Program-made: the position numbers and the translations under genes
Assembly: GCA_029851415.1 (NCBI GenBank)
Contig: CM056744.1
Location: 12,903,268 to 12,967,267, forward strand
Origin: Eretmocerus hayati
Taxonomy: Eukaryota; Arthropoda; Insecta; Hymenoptera; Aphelinidae
Length of the DNA: 64,000 bases
Direction of reading: 5' to 3'
In this document: in pieces, positions 1 to 12,930 of the stretch
Position numbering within the stretch: the stretch's first letter is position 1
How the letters are laid out: the number at the start of each line of letters is the position of its first letter
Notes under the pieces: model-generated
Database searches by the model: none
What the model was told of the DNA's origin: nothing
What the model saw: the letters and a program-made list of their open reading frames with translations, nothing else

Positions 1-739
1 GAAGTACTGGGGGCTGAGAGAGACTCCATTTCGAATTGGATCGGAGCTGATCAATCGCTATATGGTTGTTGCTGTAGCATAAGTTCATACACTTTCCAAA
101 ATAGCGACCTCCAGATGCGAAATGAAGGTTGGCATTCCTATCCACTATGTCGACATGAAAATTTGGTGATAGGATTCGTCGGATAGGAAATCGTTCTTGA
201 AATTTTGATGTTCTCCGTTGTGGTTTTTGAAGGTCAAAAAATTCCTTCATAAAGGTAAAAATGGTATGTACAGATTACCATTTTGTTATTCCGAAAAAAT
301 CCGAAAGGAACCATTTATGCCACATTTTATGTACCCAGAGCCACCCAGATTAGTTAAATTTTTTCAAAAAAATATAGAAAAATAAAAGTATTCCAAAATA
401 AAATGCTTATTTATAATGAACCCCGAATTTTCCAACGTTTGTAGAACTGTGAGCTATTGAATCGAAAGTTTTGGGCAATGTTTTTGCTTGCTCTCACAAT
501 CCCATTAAAAAACGAGCAATTTTTACACCCCCAAAGAAAATAGAAGTCTAAATTTCTGTGGAAGGCACACAGTAATTGAGCTCATTCTCTTCATCATTGT
601 CTTACCTATGTGAAACTTCTTGCAAATTAGGCAAATTTAGTTTCTCACCCGCCCACTTACGGAATTGAAAATTTTCAAGAAATAAGAACAAAAAATTTGA
701 ATAATTAATGAATTTCTGTAATGTTTTCAACGGGACAAT
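1..739. other. AT-rich non-coding stretch
   Basis: No open frame, repeat or RNA gene was recognised here. The sequence is AT-rich with several A and T runs and looks like ordinary intergenic or intronic insect DNA. Confidence 0.5.
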
Positions 740-2140
740 TCAAAATTCACATCCTAATACTCGGTCCAGAAGTTTTATCGGAGAAAGAATCGATCCCATG
801 AACTCAAGAGGGCTTCCAAACCAGCAAGTATACGGATGATTGAGATAAAAATTCTCGCGATGCTCAGAAAGGCTCCTAAAACTCCAAATACTCGGATAGT
901 CAGGTCAAAAATCGTATTGTCGGGTGAGGAACATATTCCGAAATCCGGGAAAGCCTCCAGACTGACGAATACACAAATGCTCAAATTAAGAGCACTGTCA
1001 AACAATCAGTCCGAAAGGTGAAGCAAAATATCAAACCAGCAAGTAAATGGTTGCTTGGCCGAAAATCCTACCAGGACGAGAATCGATCCGAAAACACAAG
1101 GAACCTAACCAATCCACGAATGCCCGGATGCTCGAACTGGTGAATTTTTTTTGGAAGGACAATCAATCCCCAATTCCGTGAAGATGAATAAATCTACAAA
1201 CAGCCGGTCACTCAAACCAGTCGAAGAAGGATAATTGACCTCTGACCTAAAACGGCGATCGGATCTACTGATATCTGGTGGCTCACTCCAAAAATCCTGT
1301 CGTATAAAAAGATTGAGTCATTTCCTCTACCGAGGAATCACATGAAACAGACAAATCCTTGGATGTTAGAAATAAGAATTCTGTTATGAAAAAGATCTTT
1401 CAAAACCAAAGGAGTCAACTAAACTCACTAACTACCGGACACTCAAACCAAAATTTTGTCGGCAGAAAGCAATCCCAAAACCTGAGAGGAGGCAATCAAA
1501 TTCGATTGTATATCCCTTTTTTTTCTTTATCAAGCCATATCAACTCTATTCAGAGCTATTCAGCTAGGCCTGGTAGTATATCACGATGCTTGCCTCAGAA
1601 ACTCTGTAGAGAAAAAAAATTCCAAAATCTAGACAGGCAGTCAGCTTAGATCAGGAATTCGGTCGGGAAAAAGTAGTTCTAGAATAATGACGAAGTAATC
1701 AAACCCACGCGGTCGCTAGAACCAATAGTTCTATGGGAAATAATGAATAGATTCCCGAAATTCGGGTATGCAATGAAAGCGACATTCTTCCCTGGCAGAA
1801 TTTCAATTCAAACATCGGAATATTTGCGGATTTGATCGCCTTCCCGAGATTTGGGATTGATTTCTCTTCCTGATAGAATTTTTGCTTCAAGTATACGGCA
1901 ATTGGCGGGTCTGACTGCAGCCTAGATTAGTAATTAATTCTTTTTCCTAACAAAACTTTTGGTTGAGCATCCGACCATTCGTGGATTTGGTCACATTCCC
2001 AGGTTTTGGGACTTTTTTCCGAAATGGGGGTAATTCCAGATTGGATGGCCATTTTGAGCTTCAAGTTTGATGTCCCTTCTTCCCCTATGGAGTTCCCAGT
2101 CTTAGCAGCCACGCATGTGCTGATCTGAGGGTTCACTGGA
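740..2140. repeat. Degenerate ~80-bp minisatellite with orientation switch
   Basis: Diverged units follow one another at roughly 72-80 bp (for example starts near 1111, 1191, 1263, 1352 and 1426). The recurring core resembles AATCCACGAATGCCCGGATG followed by a CTC-AAAC segment, then a TTCTGTCGGG-like and an AATCAATCCC-like segment. From about 740 to 1640 the units read on the plus strand; from about 1700 to 2130 the same core reads on the minus strand. Short open frames on both strands are by-products of the repeat. Decay is heavy, so the array is old. Confidence 0.7.
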
Positions 2141-4419
2141 GTTATAGAATCAATTTATTCCCCGACAAAACCCTCAAAGAATAAATTTAAATGAGAGTCA
2201 TAGGGGCGGATTAGGAACACCCCCTGTATTGAATGCTAAAATCTAAATCTGCAGTAACTTGAATCCATTCCAATATTCTTCAGAGTCTCTCTATATACGC
2301 ATCTCCTGAGTCTTAGAATAATAAAATATAATATGAATCCAAGCACGTTGAAGAACGTTGAGTTAAATTAAAGTTGTGCATAAAAATATGGTGGAGGTAA
2401 ACTGAGCACCTACACGTCTTATATCTATTCATCAAGTAATGCACCTCAAAGCTCTTAAAATTCAGATTGGACAGTGTCTCCATGCTCTTGAGTACTCTAA
2501 TGATCACACAAGCATGAATGAGTGTGTGAGCAAACGCAAAAATCACAAAAGTTCATGTTCAACCCTACAAAAAAAGCTTGACGATTACGTTGATGGAAGA
2601 GTCTTTGAATTACCCATTATTTGCCACTAAAATTTCTACGCTGACGCGCTCACACACAACATCTTTCTCACCTTAAATTTCTATAAGCAATGAAAGTAAA
2701 AAGAAAAAGATAGAACGTCGGGAATCATTATGTGCAACCACTCGAATCGCCAGTGAATCTTTTTTCGCAGGCACGTCGTCGTTGGCGCGCAAAAATACGC
2801 TCTGACACCTTGACGCTCTTCGACAATTGACACAAGTACATGAGAGGTTGAAAAAAAAAAACTATGGATGGTTGTTTTATATCAAGCCTTTTTCACGATT
2901 CTCTCACAAATATTGTACATTTTAAGAAATGTAGCATTTACGTGGGATTAGCGATGCACTTTTTGCTGAAACTTTTTTTATTTCCATGGGATAGTCTCAA
3001 GAGCAATATTGACGGTTTTGAATAAACGGTGCGTACATGAATTTTTGTTTTATTCAGGCTGTCGGTTCAGGTGTTTGTCTTAAGAATGGTGACTTTTATA
3101 TTTTTTATTCCATGCCTAAGAATTCCTGAGAAGTGAATATGGCGCTGAATGGGGTATTGTCTTGTAAAAGGTTAATGAGTGGCCAAGAGATCTTTTGTGA
3201 GCTCATTCGAAGTTTACTGAGACGATATTACTGATGTGCTCCTCATCCTTCAAAATCTCTTCTCTTTTTCGTAAAGATTTGAGTATCTTACAGATTGCAT
3301 GCATTCTCCTATAACATGAGCACTTTTAATCAGAGAAAAATGATTGTAATTGGATAAGGACAAAGTATTTGACTTAATCCTGAGAAAATCCAAAAGTCTA
3401 TCGAGTTTGCCGTCGGGAGAACTTCTACACGTACCAGTCCGTACAAAAAAAAACCTAAACGGTGTTCTGGGCGCATTGGAGATCTTGATTTGTATCGTAG
3501 AAAGAAGAATTTTGATCACATGTTATTGAATGAGATCGAGGAAAAAAAGATTCGCGGATGAAATCTGTAGAAAGATACCCTAAAGATAACTGGAATTATT
3601 AAAGTCTCATATAAAACCTTAATGATTCTAAAACAATTCCTTTGAAGAAAAAAAAATTTCCGGCGTAAATTTGCAAATTAGATTAAAATTTTTTACAATG
3701 GCGCTGATTCTCGACCGTAGGTCTCATCAAAGAAGAAATATAAATGTCTACAAGACAACATACCTGTGATGAGTTTTTCGACCAACCAGCCGATCGAACG
3801 AGAAACTCGAACAGAATCATTAATGATCGAATCAAGGGATTGAATATTCACTCCAAAAAATTTTTCACCACTTGTGAAATAATAATCGTTTTTGTCGGAG
3901 GAAAAGTCAATTTCATCGAGATTTCCAGATATTCTACGTGGTTTTCATAATCTCCATAGAATCTGAAAATTTCCATGAATTTCGTCGTCCCTCTTCCTGC
4001 TCTCTTCGATTTATAGCCCATTTCAATTGTCTAACAGAAACGAACACATCAGGATTCTGAAGTGCCGACATTTGTCTCGGTATTTACACTCGTATTCACA
4101 AGACCCTCGAGTGCTTAGTAAAGCACTTGGATGTACCACTTGTGAGTGGCTCCTTACCCAAAGCTTATCTCACTTAGTTTCTCAAGACACTTCACCCCAC
4201 GGTTTAGGCTCTAATCTATATCTTATTGGATTACTTGATTCAAGAGGGTGATTCTGCGTCCACCACAAACTCTCCGACCCCGAATCTTCGTTGCTCAGCT
4301 TATTTTTTGAGTATACTAATATATACATACAGAAATTCCTTGAAGGATCGGAGTCTCCGAGGTAACTTGACTATCTCGAGGAACTTTTTTGTATGCCTTA
4401 TATGGAAAAGTTTCTTGAT
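2141..4419. other. Non-coding stretch
   Basis: No gene was recognised. Short open frames of 60-90 codons lack codon structure or recognisable domains. A CpG-richer island near 2640-2830 could be regulatory, but nothing specific supports that. Confidence 0.4.
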
Positions 4420-4427
4420 CGTTCTAC

Positions 4428-5224
4428 CAGGCGCGGTCCCGAGGGGGGGGGCAGTAGGGGCGATCGCCCCCGCCCCCAAAGCCAAAAATTTTGTACAGGA
4501 GAGGTAGGAAAACGCGCGCGCGTGAGCGCGCCCGACATCGATTTTTGCATTGACCGCCCCCCCCCCCCCCCATGTAAAAACGGGAACCCTATGATCATTT
4601 ATATGAACAGGGGGTCCAAGGACCCTATGACCGTATATGAACATCTATGAAATGGTTGCATTTTCAGGGAATATTACATCAAAAAGTCACGATGCTGATC
4701 TTGCATAACCGAGAAAATCTCCAAGAGTTTATTAGGTGATTGAATTAAAACGATCTGTGAGTGATATCATTATATATCTCAATAGAAAAAATTTTAATTT
4801 CCAAGATCAAAAACGTTTGGCAAATTGGTGACGAACCTGCATAAATGTAATATTTCTCAAGATGATGATCTCAAGATATAACAAATTGTGCAGATTGGTC
4901 ACCAATTTTCCAAACGTTTCTGATCTTGGAAATTAAAAATTTTTTTTTCCTACTAGGAGAATGATATCACTTACAGATTGTTTTAATTCAATCACCTAAT
5001 GAACACTTGGAGATTTTTTCGGTTATACAAGATCAGCATCGTGACTTTTTGATGTAAAATTCCCTGAAAATGCAAATATAACAACTTTTCGGATTTAAAA
5101 AAATTTTGAAAATTGTTTCATAGATGTTCATATATGTTTCATAGGGTTTCCATTTTTACATGGGCCCCCCCCGAAAGTCAAAATCGCGCCCCCCCCCCAA
5201 AGTTGGTCTCTGGGACCGCCCCTG
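4428..5224. mobile_element. hAT-type palindromic MITE
   Basis: The ends are CAGGCGCGGTCCC (4428-4440) and GGGACCGCCCCTG (5212-5224), a 13-bp terminal inverted repeat with one mismatch and the CAGGGGCGG look typical of hAT elements. An exact 8-bp target duplication, CGTTCTAC, flanks it at 4420-4427 and 5225-5232. The body is a long palindrome: about 4660-4850 folds back on 4880-5075. G runs and C runs lie just inside the ends. There is no transposase, so it is a non-autonomous element. The overlapping open frames here are artefacts of the palindrome and C-runs. Confidence 0.9.
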
Positions 5225-5680
5225 CGTTCTACCAAGTTTCATTTGCTGATAAATATTGTGTAAGAATTCCTAATAGGACTTCAATACTTGGGCGTTCTAA
5301 TACGTGGCAATATCAAATCTCACTTATGATATTTTTCAGATAGATTTTTCCTTCTTTCTGGATTCACAGAGGACGAATCATTTTTAATCCTTCGTTGCAT
5401 TTTTCACCAGTCATATGGGGAATCCACAAAGATAATTCAGTAACGTAACATCACCGGCTTTCATCCGCTAAAACCGATCCCACGATTGAATAGTTTGTTC
5501 TGCAGTCTTGAAGTTTGGAATTTTGATTTGTCCATCAGATATTTTAGGATGAGCCACGTAAGGCTTTTCTAGTCACTTTTCTGAAAGTCACACCAGTATA
5601 ATACGGACCTAACCAACGAACTCGCCAAAATTAAATTTCTACCGGCAATCAGTTTCCAAAATCGGAAAAATAATTTTATA

Positions 5681-5790
5681 CGCGTCTCGTGCGGAAACAT
5701 TTTTCCTTCGGGAAAATCAAGCTGGACGTTGCCTTTACCCACGTCCAGCCCGGTTACCCAAGAGAAAAAACGTTTCCAGTACTCGACGCG
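5681..5790. repeat. ~110-bp imperfect hairpin
   Basis: CGCGTCTCGTGCGGAAAC at the left pairs with GTTTCC-AGTACTCGACGCG at the right. An inner stem GCTGGACGT / ACGTCCAGC closes an 11-nt loop (TGCCTTTACCC). Weaker complementarity may continue outward to about 5615 and 5860. It could be the core of a decayed palindromic element; a small-RNA precursor is possible but unsupported. Confidence 0.65.
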
Positions 5791-6152
5791 TAATGTACTA
5801 AATTATCATCGATAGTTTCGGGTACAGAAAATTTAAGTTCGGTAACAAACTTTCAGAAAAGAAGTTGGTGCAGAAAGACTTGGAACGAGATCCACGTCCG
5901 TCAAGGAAAATTAAATGAGTCAAATTTTAGGCAGAATCGTACCTGAAAATTCACCAGCTCACTTTGCACATGAAATATGGTTTCGTATTCGTTATAAATG
6001 TGGAAGTGGATTATCAGTAACATGAGATATTAAGAGATTGCATAACCAAAGATCGACAGACTTCAGTATTCTGCACACATACGGTCTGAAGAAAGGGAAA
6101 AGCCATATGATATAGATTCAACGTTTCCAACTTTCTTTCCTGATAATTTCTG

Positions 6153-6240
6153 AAGTGAACCCTGTATCAGTGGCTAGATCACTCGTAGAATGTTTTATAC
6201 AAGATAGAATCTTTCTATCTTGTATGAACCCTGTATCGAT
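6153..6240. repeat. Direct repeat around a short hairpin
   Basis: GAACCCTGTATC occurs twice, about 70 bp apart. Just before the second copy lies an 11-bp-stem hairpin, TACAAGATAGA / TTCTATCTTGTA. The arrangement may be a slippage product or the scar of a small insertion. Confidence 0.5.
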
Positions 6241-6640
6241 GGAAAATGACTTCCCCAGAGCGTTTCGAAGGTTGAAACAGAGTCAGACACACTTTTCCAA
6301 ATTGTTCGCATGACTATTCATGTCTGATAATTAATACGATTGGGCCTGAGTCTCAAAAGAGAAAAAAGATTTCCCCCAAAATTTGTACTTTGAAGCCAAA
6401 AAATCCTCCCTTCTTCAACAAATCTCTCGAAGAGTCATCGATTTCACTCAAAAATTTTATTGCTTTGTTGGATTATTTTGATTTCTATAACTTTACTACA
6501 TAACCTACAAGTATACCAGTGTACTAACCACACGAGATCAACGATACATTCCAGTGAAGAGATTTGTATCCATCCTCCCAACTCGTCTCTCGCTCTCCTC
6601 CTCTCTCACTCATCACATATTGTACCCAAACGATACCGCT

Positions 6641-6822
6641 ATATCACTATATAAAATCTGAGCGCCGAAGCAAAACCAAGCGATCGTATCCGTTAGTTAC
6701 CTAGTACTAGAGTAAACCAGAGAATATACCATCAGCGAGTTGTCCGTTAACTCGCTTGAAGCTTTTGTACGCTCGTTGAAGCGAAAGCTCGTTAATCCGC
6801 TGTCTCTCGTTATAACACGAAA
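6641..6822 (+). promoter_or_regulatory. Candidate TATA promoter and first exon
   Basis: A TATA box, CTATATAAAATC (about 6646-6657), precedes a CpG-rich 160-bp stretch without long open frames. That stretch ends at AAAG|GTATAC (about 6820), which fits a 5' splice donor. A non-coding first exon of a gene whose coding exons are elsewhere would look like this. It rests only on motifs, so confidence is low. Confidence 0.25.
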
Positions 6823-6835
6823 GGTATACAGAGTG

Positions 6836-6838
<3 letters not shown>

Positions 6839-6882
<44 letters not shown>
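6839..6882. repeat. (TA)n microsatellite
   Basis: An uninterrupted run of about 21 TA dinucleotides. Length is likely to be polymorphic. Confidence 0.95.
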
Positions 6883-6884
<2 letters not shown>

Positions 6885-8305
6885 TCGGCTTTGAGGATGA
6901 CCACCGTGCTATAATGTGACTAAATGAATCCGCTGATGGATACGATGGCTAATTAAAAGCCACGAGCTTGCGCAAACTGTAGAGGTAGTGGTATTCTATG
7001 CTATATACCACAGCAAAATACTAAATGCAGTCACTACTACGCAAGCCGCTTACTATATCTGTACGTATTACAAAGTACCAAAAGTCTGCCTCTGTGTAAA
7101 AGTTTCTCATCCTCCTCTGCTGTATTATTCACATCATGATTAAGTTTTGAATTGAATTTCCGCATGAATACTTGTATAAGTGAAACACAACTCGTGGAAC
7201 TTTTGAAATTTGGATCGAACATAAGTGACAGATAACCTTATTCTGAAATCTAGGAAAATCTTCGTTTGAACGAATTTTCATTTTCCAATTTGACGAGCCA
7301 TTAGGAATGTCAAATTTGGTGATTTGATACTTACTAGAGTCTTGCACAGAGTGCTGCAATAATTGATTCCTCTGATACGCTCATATGCGAGACTTATGAG
7401 TGAAAATTCAGAATATCTATCGAATCCAAATAAGGATGATATTGAGAATGGCTCCGTATATTGAGGTAGAGATAACGGAAGCCATCGGTTAGTAATCCTT
7501 TTATTCTATCAAATCGACATATTGGAAAAGAATTCTCAAAAATCGTCGGAACTTCGAGACTTGAAACGTTGAAATGATTGGAAATTTGCGGCCCTGATTT
7601 GTGTCTCATCATCTGAATAGAGTGGAATAATCCGACCTCTCATATGAATTCATCAATTTCTGCTCCGAGAAATCAGTCAATAAGACTCAATTTTGGATTT
7701 TGCCGATGTTTCGGAGCCGACCAAATTAGTATTCACGACTCCTCTATGAGGCTTCCCGCTTTCAAGCGACTATTAAAACCTTCACCTGCAGCTTAGACCG
7801 TGAACTATTTGCTCAGAAGTAAGCTAGTCCCTCATGGATTTGGTGCAAAATGTACTATATTTGCATGACCTGCAATAGAAATAGTCCGATCCTGAGAGAA
7901 TGAAGATTTTCTGCCCCAGTCTTTCGCCAAGAGGTATTGCCGGATCCCGGAATCTTGAAACTCTACCCGCACGATCTTCAGCCCCAGCACGCAACGATGC
8001 TTAATTCTCGGCCATCCTGGGAGATTCTGAGCGTATGAGATGAAATGTTGATAAATCTACTCCCTTCCTCTTCTCTCTTCTCGTGGAAGAATCATCATCC
8101 GGTGACACGTTTGAGTTTACATTATGTTGAGCTCAGTTTGTCTACGATCTTTCGAACTTGAGCAGATTCTATTATTTTTCTCGAGGTAATATCTTGTGAA
8201 ACCAGATTTCGAATTTTTGGCCTCAGGTTCAAGGGAAAGAGAAAGTTTTACGTCCAGAGATGGACATTTCAAGAGTTCTACTTAGGATGGTGATCCTAAT
8301 ATAGT
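6883..8305. other. Non-coding stretch
   Basis: No gene or repeat was recognised. Small open frames on the minus strand (7037-7612) show no domain and overlap one another. Confidence 0.4.
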
Positions 8306-8309
8306 AGCC

Positions 8310-9876
8310 AGGGTGACATTTGTGATCCGGAACTGAGGGTGCCACATGTAATCGGGAACTCAGAGTGACACTCGTGATCGAGAAGACAATGTGGCACTCG
8401 TGATCGAGATTGCAGAGTGGCACTCGTGTCTGCGAACTGAAAGTGCCACTCATCATCGGGAACTCAGTTCGGCACTCGTAATTGAGATCTCAAAATGACA
8501 CTCGTGATCGGGAACTCACAGTGGCACATGTGATCGGGATCTCAGAGTGATACTCATGATAGAGAAGTGAAAGTGGCACTCGTGATCAGTGGCACTCAAA
8601 ATCGAGAACTCACGGTGCCGTACGGGATTGAGACTTCAAGGAGGCACTCGTGATTGAGATCTCAAAGTGATACTCGTGATCGAGAACTCAATGTGGCACA
8701 TGTGATCGGGATCTCAGAGTGATACTCATGATAGAGAAGTGAAAGTGGCACTCGTGATCGGAATTTTAGAAGGCACTTGGGATCGAGAACTCAAAGTGGC
8801 TTCCGGAGTCAAGAACTGATCGTGTCACTCGTGATAAGAACTCACAGCGGCGCACTTGATCGGAAAGCCAGAGTAGTACTCGTGATCGAGAACTCAATGT
8901 GGTACTCGTGATCGAGAACTCAATGTGGTATCCGTGATCGAGAACTCAATGTTTAACTCTAGATTAAGAACTCGATATTGTACTCGTGATCGAGAACTCG
9001 ATGTGGTGTTTGTGATCGAGAAATCAATGTAGCTTTCGTGATCGGTGACTCAATGTGGTACTCGTGATCTAGAATTCAATGTGGTACTCGTGATCGAGAA
9101 CTCAATGTGGTATTCTTGATCGAGAACTCAATGTGGTATCCGTGATCGAGAACTCAATGTGGTACTCGTGATCTAGAATTCAATGTGGCACTCGTGTTCG
9201 AGAACTGAATGTGGCACTTGTGTTCGAAAACTCAATGTGGTACTCGTGATCGAGAACTCAATGTGGTATTCTTGATCGAGAACTCAATGTGGTACTCGTG
9301 ATCGAGAACTCAATGTGGTACTCGGGATCGAGTTCTCAATGTGGTACTCGTGATCTAGAACTCAATGTGGTACTCGTGATCGAGAACTCAATGTGGTATT
9401 CTTGATCGAAAACTCACTGTGGTACACGTGATCGAGAACTCAGTGCGGTACTCGTGATCTAGAACTCAATGTGGTACTCGTGATCTAGAACTCGATGTGG
9501 TACTCGTGATCGAGAACTCAATGTGGTACTCGTGATCGAGAACTCAATGTGGTATTCTTGATCGAAAACTCACTGTGGTACTCGTGATCGAGAACTCAAT
9601 GTGGTACTCGGGATCGAGTCCTCAATGTGGTACTCGTGATCTAGAACTCAATGTGGTACTCGTGATCGAGAACTCAATGTGGTATTCTTGATCGAAAACT
9701 CACTGTGGTACACGTGATCGAGAACTCAGTGTGGTATTTGTGATCTAGAATTCGATGTGGCACTCGTGATCGAAAACTCACTGTAGTTTTCGTAATCAAA
9801 AATCCAGGGTCATGGTCCGGATCCAGTATTCAATATAATCTCGAAAACCACCCTGAGTTCTCGATCACGAGTGCCA
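8310..9876. repeat. 26-bp minisatellite with higher-order structure
   Basis: About 55 tandem copies of a 26-bp unit close to GTGGTACTCGTGATCGAGAA plus CTCAAT. Units are heterogeneous at the left (8310-8870) and much more homogeneous from about 8880. Variant units recur at a fixed spacing: the unit with CTCGGGATCGAG occurs at 9321 and 9607, and the TATTCTTGATCGAAAAC variant at 9397 and 9683. Both intervals are 286 bp, exactly 11 units, so an 11-mer block was duplicated. The last unit, at about 9848-9876, is reverse-complemented (TGAGTTCTCGATCACGAGTG). Confidence 0.95.
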
Positions 9877-10577
9877 CCTTGGGTACTAGATCTGTATCAT
9901 CAACATGAATGAAAATTTCGACGAGGTCATAAATATAATCCGAGGTCAAAAATTCAGAACTCGGCTACAGAAAACATTTTTCTCAACTTTTCCAAAAATT
10001 TAGGATCGTCCAGAGTAAACTCACATTATTTTCGGATTTCGCGAGCGATTTTACGCAGGAATCGATCGGTTCGGTCTCTAGGAAGGCTCACTTTATTCGT
10101 TAGTTGGCCCATGTGATGAGACCAAAACATCGGCTTTACTTCCATGTACTAAAAATCTCTCCCATATAATCAATTTTAACATATTGAGATATCAAATGTT
10201 AAAATGTTGAACCAAGCCTAATGACGTTTATGTATTCAAAACTGTACTCATATCTCTCAAAACTGACAAGAATTCTACGCCATTATCCCCAAGTCAACCA
10301 TCCACCATTGTGAGACAAGCAAGCACAGATCAAAGCACCCCGCCCTCCCCTCTCAACTCACCCTATTTCTCCCACCATCCAAATTCAAGCTCGCGCGCAA
10401 CCGCAAGCTCTTCGCCCATCGTTCTGAATCGAGTTAGCGACGCTACAATGTACATTGTGTGGGCGTTTTGCAAGAGGATTATATATATATATCACATCGA
10501 GTCAACTGTGCAAGGGTAGAGACCAAGAGGGGATATAACGTACACCACCAATAAGTCCGCCCCCTGGGATTTGCTGC

Positions 10578-10625
10578 TGCGGTACGGCCTATATAACCTC
10601 TCAACTTTCCTTTTCTCTTAACCTC
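10578..10625 (+). promoter_or_regulatory. Candidate core promoter (TATA)
   Basis: A TATA box in TATATAACCTCTC (10590-10602) is followed by a pyrimidine-rich tract and preceded by a GC-richer segment with CCCCCTGGGA. The same 13-mer occurs at 16847-16859. Motif evidence only. Confidence 0.25.
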
Positions 10626-10755
10626 GGTATACAGGTAATTGTACATACATCACATTCCACGAGAGAGACTAATTACAGTGATACATCCAAGCATCTAATT
10701 ATTCATTATTCCAATCGAAAGAGCTACTTGTATCTATATTGCTACCCTCAATCAG

Positions 10756-10771
10756 GCTAATTGTAATTAGC
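10756..10771. promoter_or_regulatory. Paired homeodomain-type site
   Basis: GCTAATTGTAATTAGC has 7-bp inverted arms around GT and contains two TAAT/ATTA homeodomain cores. More TAATTA and ATTA cores lie within 60 bp upstream. This fits a homeodomain dimer site, but AT-rich DNA produces such motifs by chance. Confidence 0.25.
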
Positions 10772-12648
10772 TTGATTATTCCTTTTTTTTTTTTTCATTC
10801 GACTACTACTGAGGTTACTCTAGATTTTTCTGCATGTATATATATCTATATATCTACAAATGGATGTTTCCATGCAATGAAAAAACTCGCTCGCGTATAC
10901 TCGGTGTTCGCGTAATGGATTATGAAAAAGTTTTTCGAGCTTTTCAAGCGGTGGCGGTATAGGTAGCATGCGTGCGAGCGAGCATTTTTTAATTCTATCG
11001 CTCGGGAGATGCGCGAGATTTCTACGATGATGCTTGATGTATGTACTACTAGGTGTATTGAAACTCTGGGGGTTTCATGTAAATGCGATGTTTGTATACA
11101 ATGGGTATAGAATTTTTCTGTTTTCGGTAGGTTGTTTTGTGTATGAATACCGAGTCTTTCAGAATGTAATTGAAATTTTTTTTCATTCACGAGATCTTCC
11201 GATGATTGGAATTGAGGATTATCGTTTTATGATGTCTTAGCAATAGAAGTACCCTCAATGAAACTGGATTGAATACTGCAGTATACCATTGCATTACTGT
11301 TTCAAACTCTATTGAGCTAATTTGTTTGCTTATGATATTGACAATGTTCAGTTTTGTCTGAATACCCAGTTCACGTATACATCATTTTCGATACTAGCAG
11401 AGTTTTCACTCCATTTGGGGCTAAGACTATTCTCACGCTCCAGAAATATTGTTAATTCTGATGAGTTCGTGAGAATGTCGTTCTGAATTTTGTTTAGTAT
11501 CGTTATAGAAATGGAAAATCTTGGCAATAAAATTTCAGCCATCTGAGATGAAATTCATAAAAAATATGAACTTCTCGACCCTTGTTTGTGGATTGAAATA
11601 GTCTCGTGGAACGTACCAATCGGTGCATTTGATGTTACATCTCTCGAACCCGACAAAAAACTATGCGAGAGGGCCAATTATGTAGTCATTTATCCTGTCT
11701 CATAGAATCCCTTGAGCACGGTGCGCCTCTTGGGAGGTTGTACAAAAATGACGAAAAAAAACTGTGTACGGGGTGTTATTCTACGAGCCATCAAGAGTAA
11801 AACCTGATTTCGAGCAAAATTGTATATGCTCGACGTTTTGAGCAATCATCGAATTAGTATTCCCCATCATAAAGTGCATATGAATTATTCCGATTTCTAG
11901 CAATAACTCGAAAACAATGAGTTTAAACGAGAAATGTGAGGAATAGTTCTTCAGAGATTCTTCAAAAATCTACAGACTATGATTTACTCATTTTCCCTGA
12001 AAAATGTGTACATTATCTGAGAATAAGGGCAAATTGTGAAACAATCTAAGAGAACCGATGTCAAAATTCTCATCAGGAGTAACAAGCCAGTGCAATCCAC
12101 GTTATCTGAAAATCTCGTCGATTCCAAGATTGAACAAAGTTATGGCGAACATTTTCTGCATTTTTTGATCATTTTCTTCAATATCCCTGAATATGATAGG
12201 ATCCAGGGACGCTACGATAGAAGACCTTCAGCAAGACCAATTCTAGGCCCGGATTCATAGAGATTCTCGCGAAAACCTACGGGTAGGTATGAAAGGGATC
12301 TAAAAAACGTTGCTCAACATTTCTAGACGCGCATTCTAACGCGACACCGTACACCTTTCACGGGTGTTTCTAAAAGTCCAGTCAGGACTGTCTTGTATAA
12401 CTACCATTTGGAGACGAGTTTTCTCAGTCCTAGGAGAACTCGTATTGTAAAATCATCCACATATTGTACAGTCTCTCTCATTATTGTACTTCATGAAATC
12501 CGCCGCCCATTATCCACACGCCATCCTAGTTCGCATTCGTGAATACCAGGTGCAGTACCAAAGAACAAACCTCAGGAAAGCCAATCAGACCAAACTGATA
12601 TTTTACGTGATAGATACGATCAAGTTCTATATTTATCACTGGAGGGGG

Positions 12649-12930
12649 CCGTATTCTAAATTTTGCGGTAAAATTTTCCGGCAAAATTTACCGCTAAATT
12701 TGCCGGCATCGGTGGCGCTCTGTCGGTAACCTGTAAAATTTGCCGCTATTGCTGCGGTTTACCGGTGCGGTTTGACATATTTTTCACGGCAAACGTCATC
12801 GGCAATGCAAATACGGCAAATCACGCCGGCAAACTGCAAGAATAGCGGTAAATCTTACAGGTTACCGACAGAGCGCCACCGAAGCCGGCAAATTTTGCCG
12901 GAAAATTTTACCGCAAAATTTAGAATACGG
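12649..12930. mobile_element. Palindromic MITE rich in TTTGCCGG motifs
   Basis: The 282-bp element is an inverted repeat. CCGTATTCTAAATTTTGCGG at 12649 is mirrored by the end at 12930, and the arms continue through GGTAAAATTTTCCGGCAAAAT and the GGTGGCGCTCTGTCGGTAAC block (rephrased on the other arm). Motifs of the type GCGGTAAA and GCCGGCAAA recur throughout. No target duplication could be defined. It stops 7-10 bp short of the next element. Confidence 0.85.

Larger units (their letters stand above)
9880..12648. other. Non-coding stretch with possible regulatory motifs
   Basis: No coding exon was recognised. The 10540-11010 part is CpG-richer and contains a TATA-like block and homeodomain-type sites listed separately. 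Open frames of 60-114 codons (10310-11542) show no conserved features. Confidence 0.4.

Noticed and set aside
4226..4650. Overlapping frames of 66-114 codons on both strands
   Set aside because: They cover C/G runs and the left end of a hAT MITE.
8310..9876. Regular repeats resembling a CRISPR array
   Set aside because: Units of 26 bp are directly adjacent without unique spacers, and the DNA is eukaryotic; it is a minisatellite.
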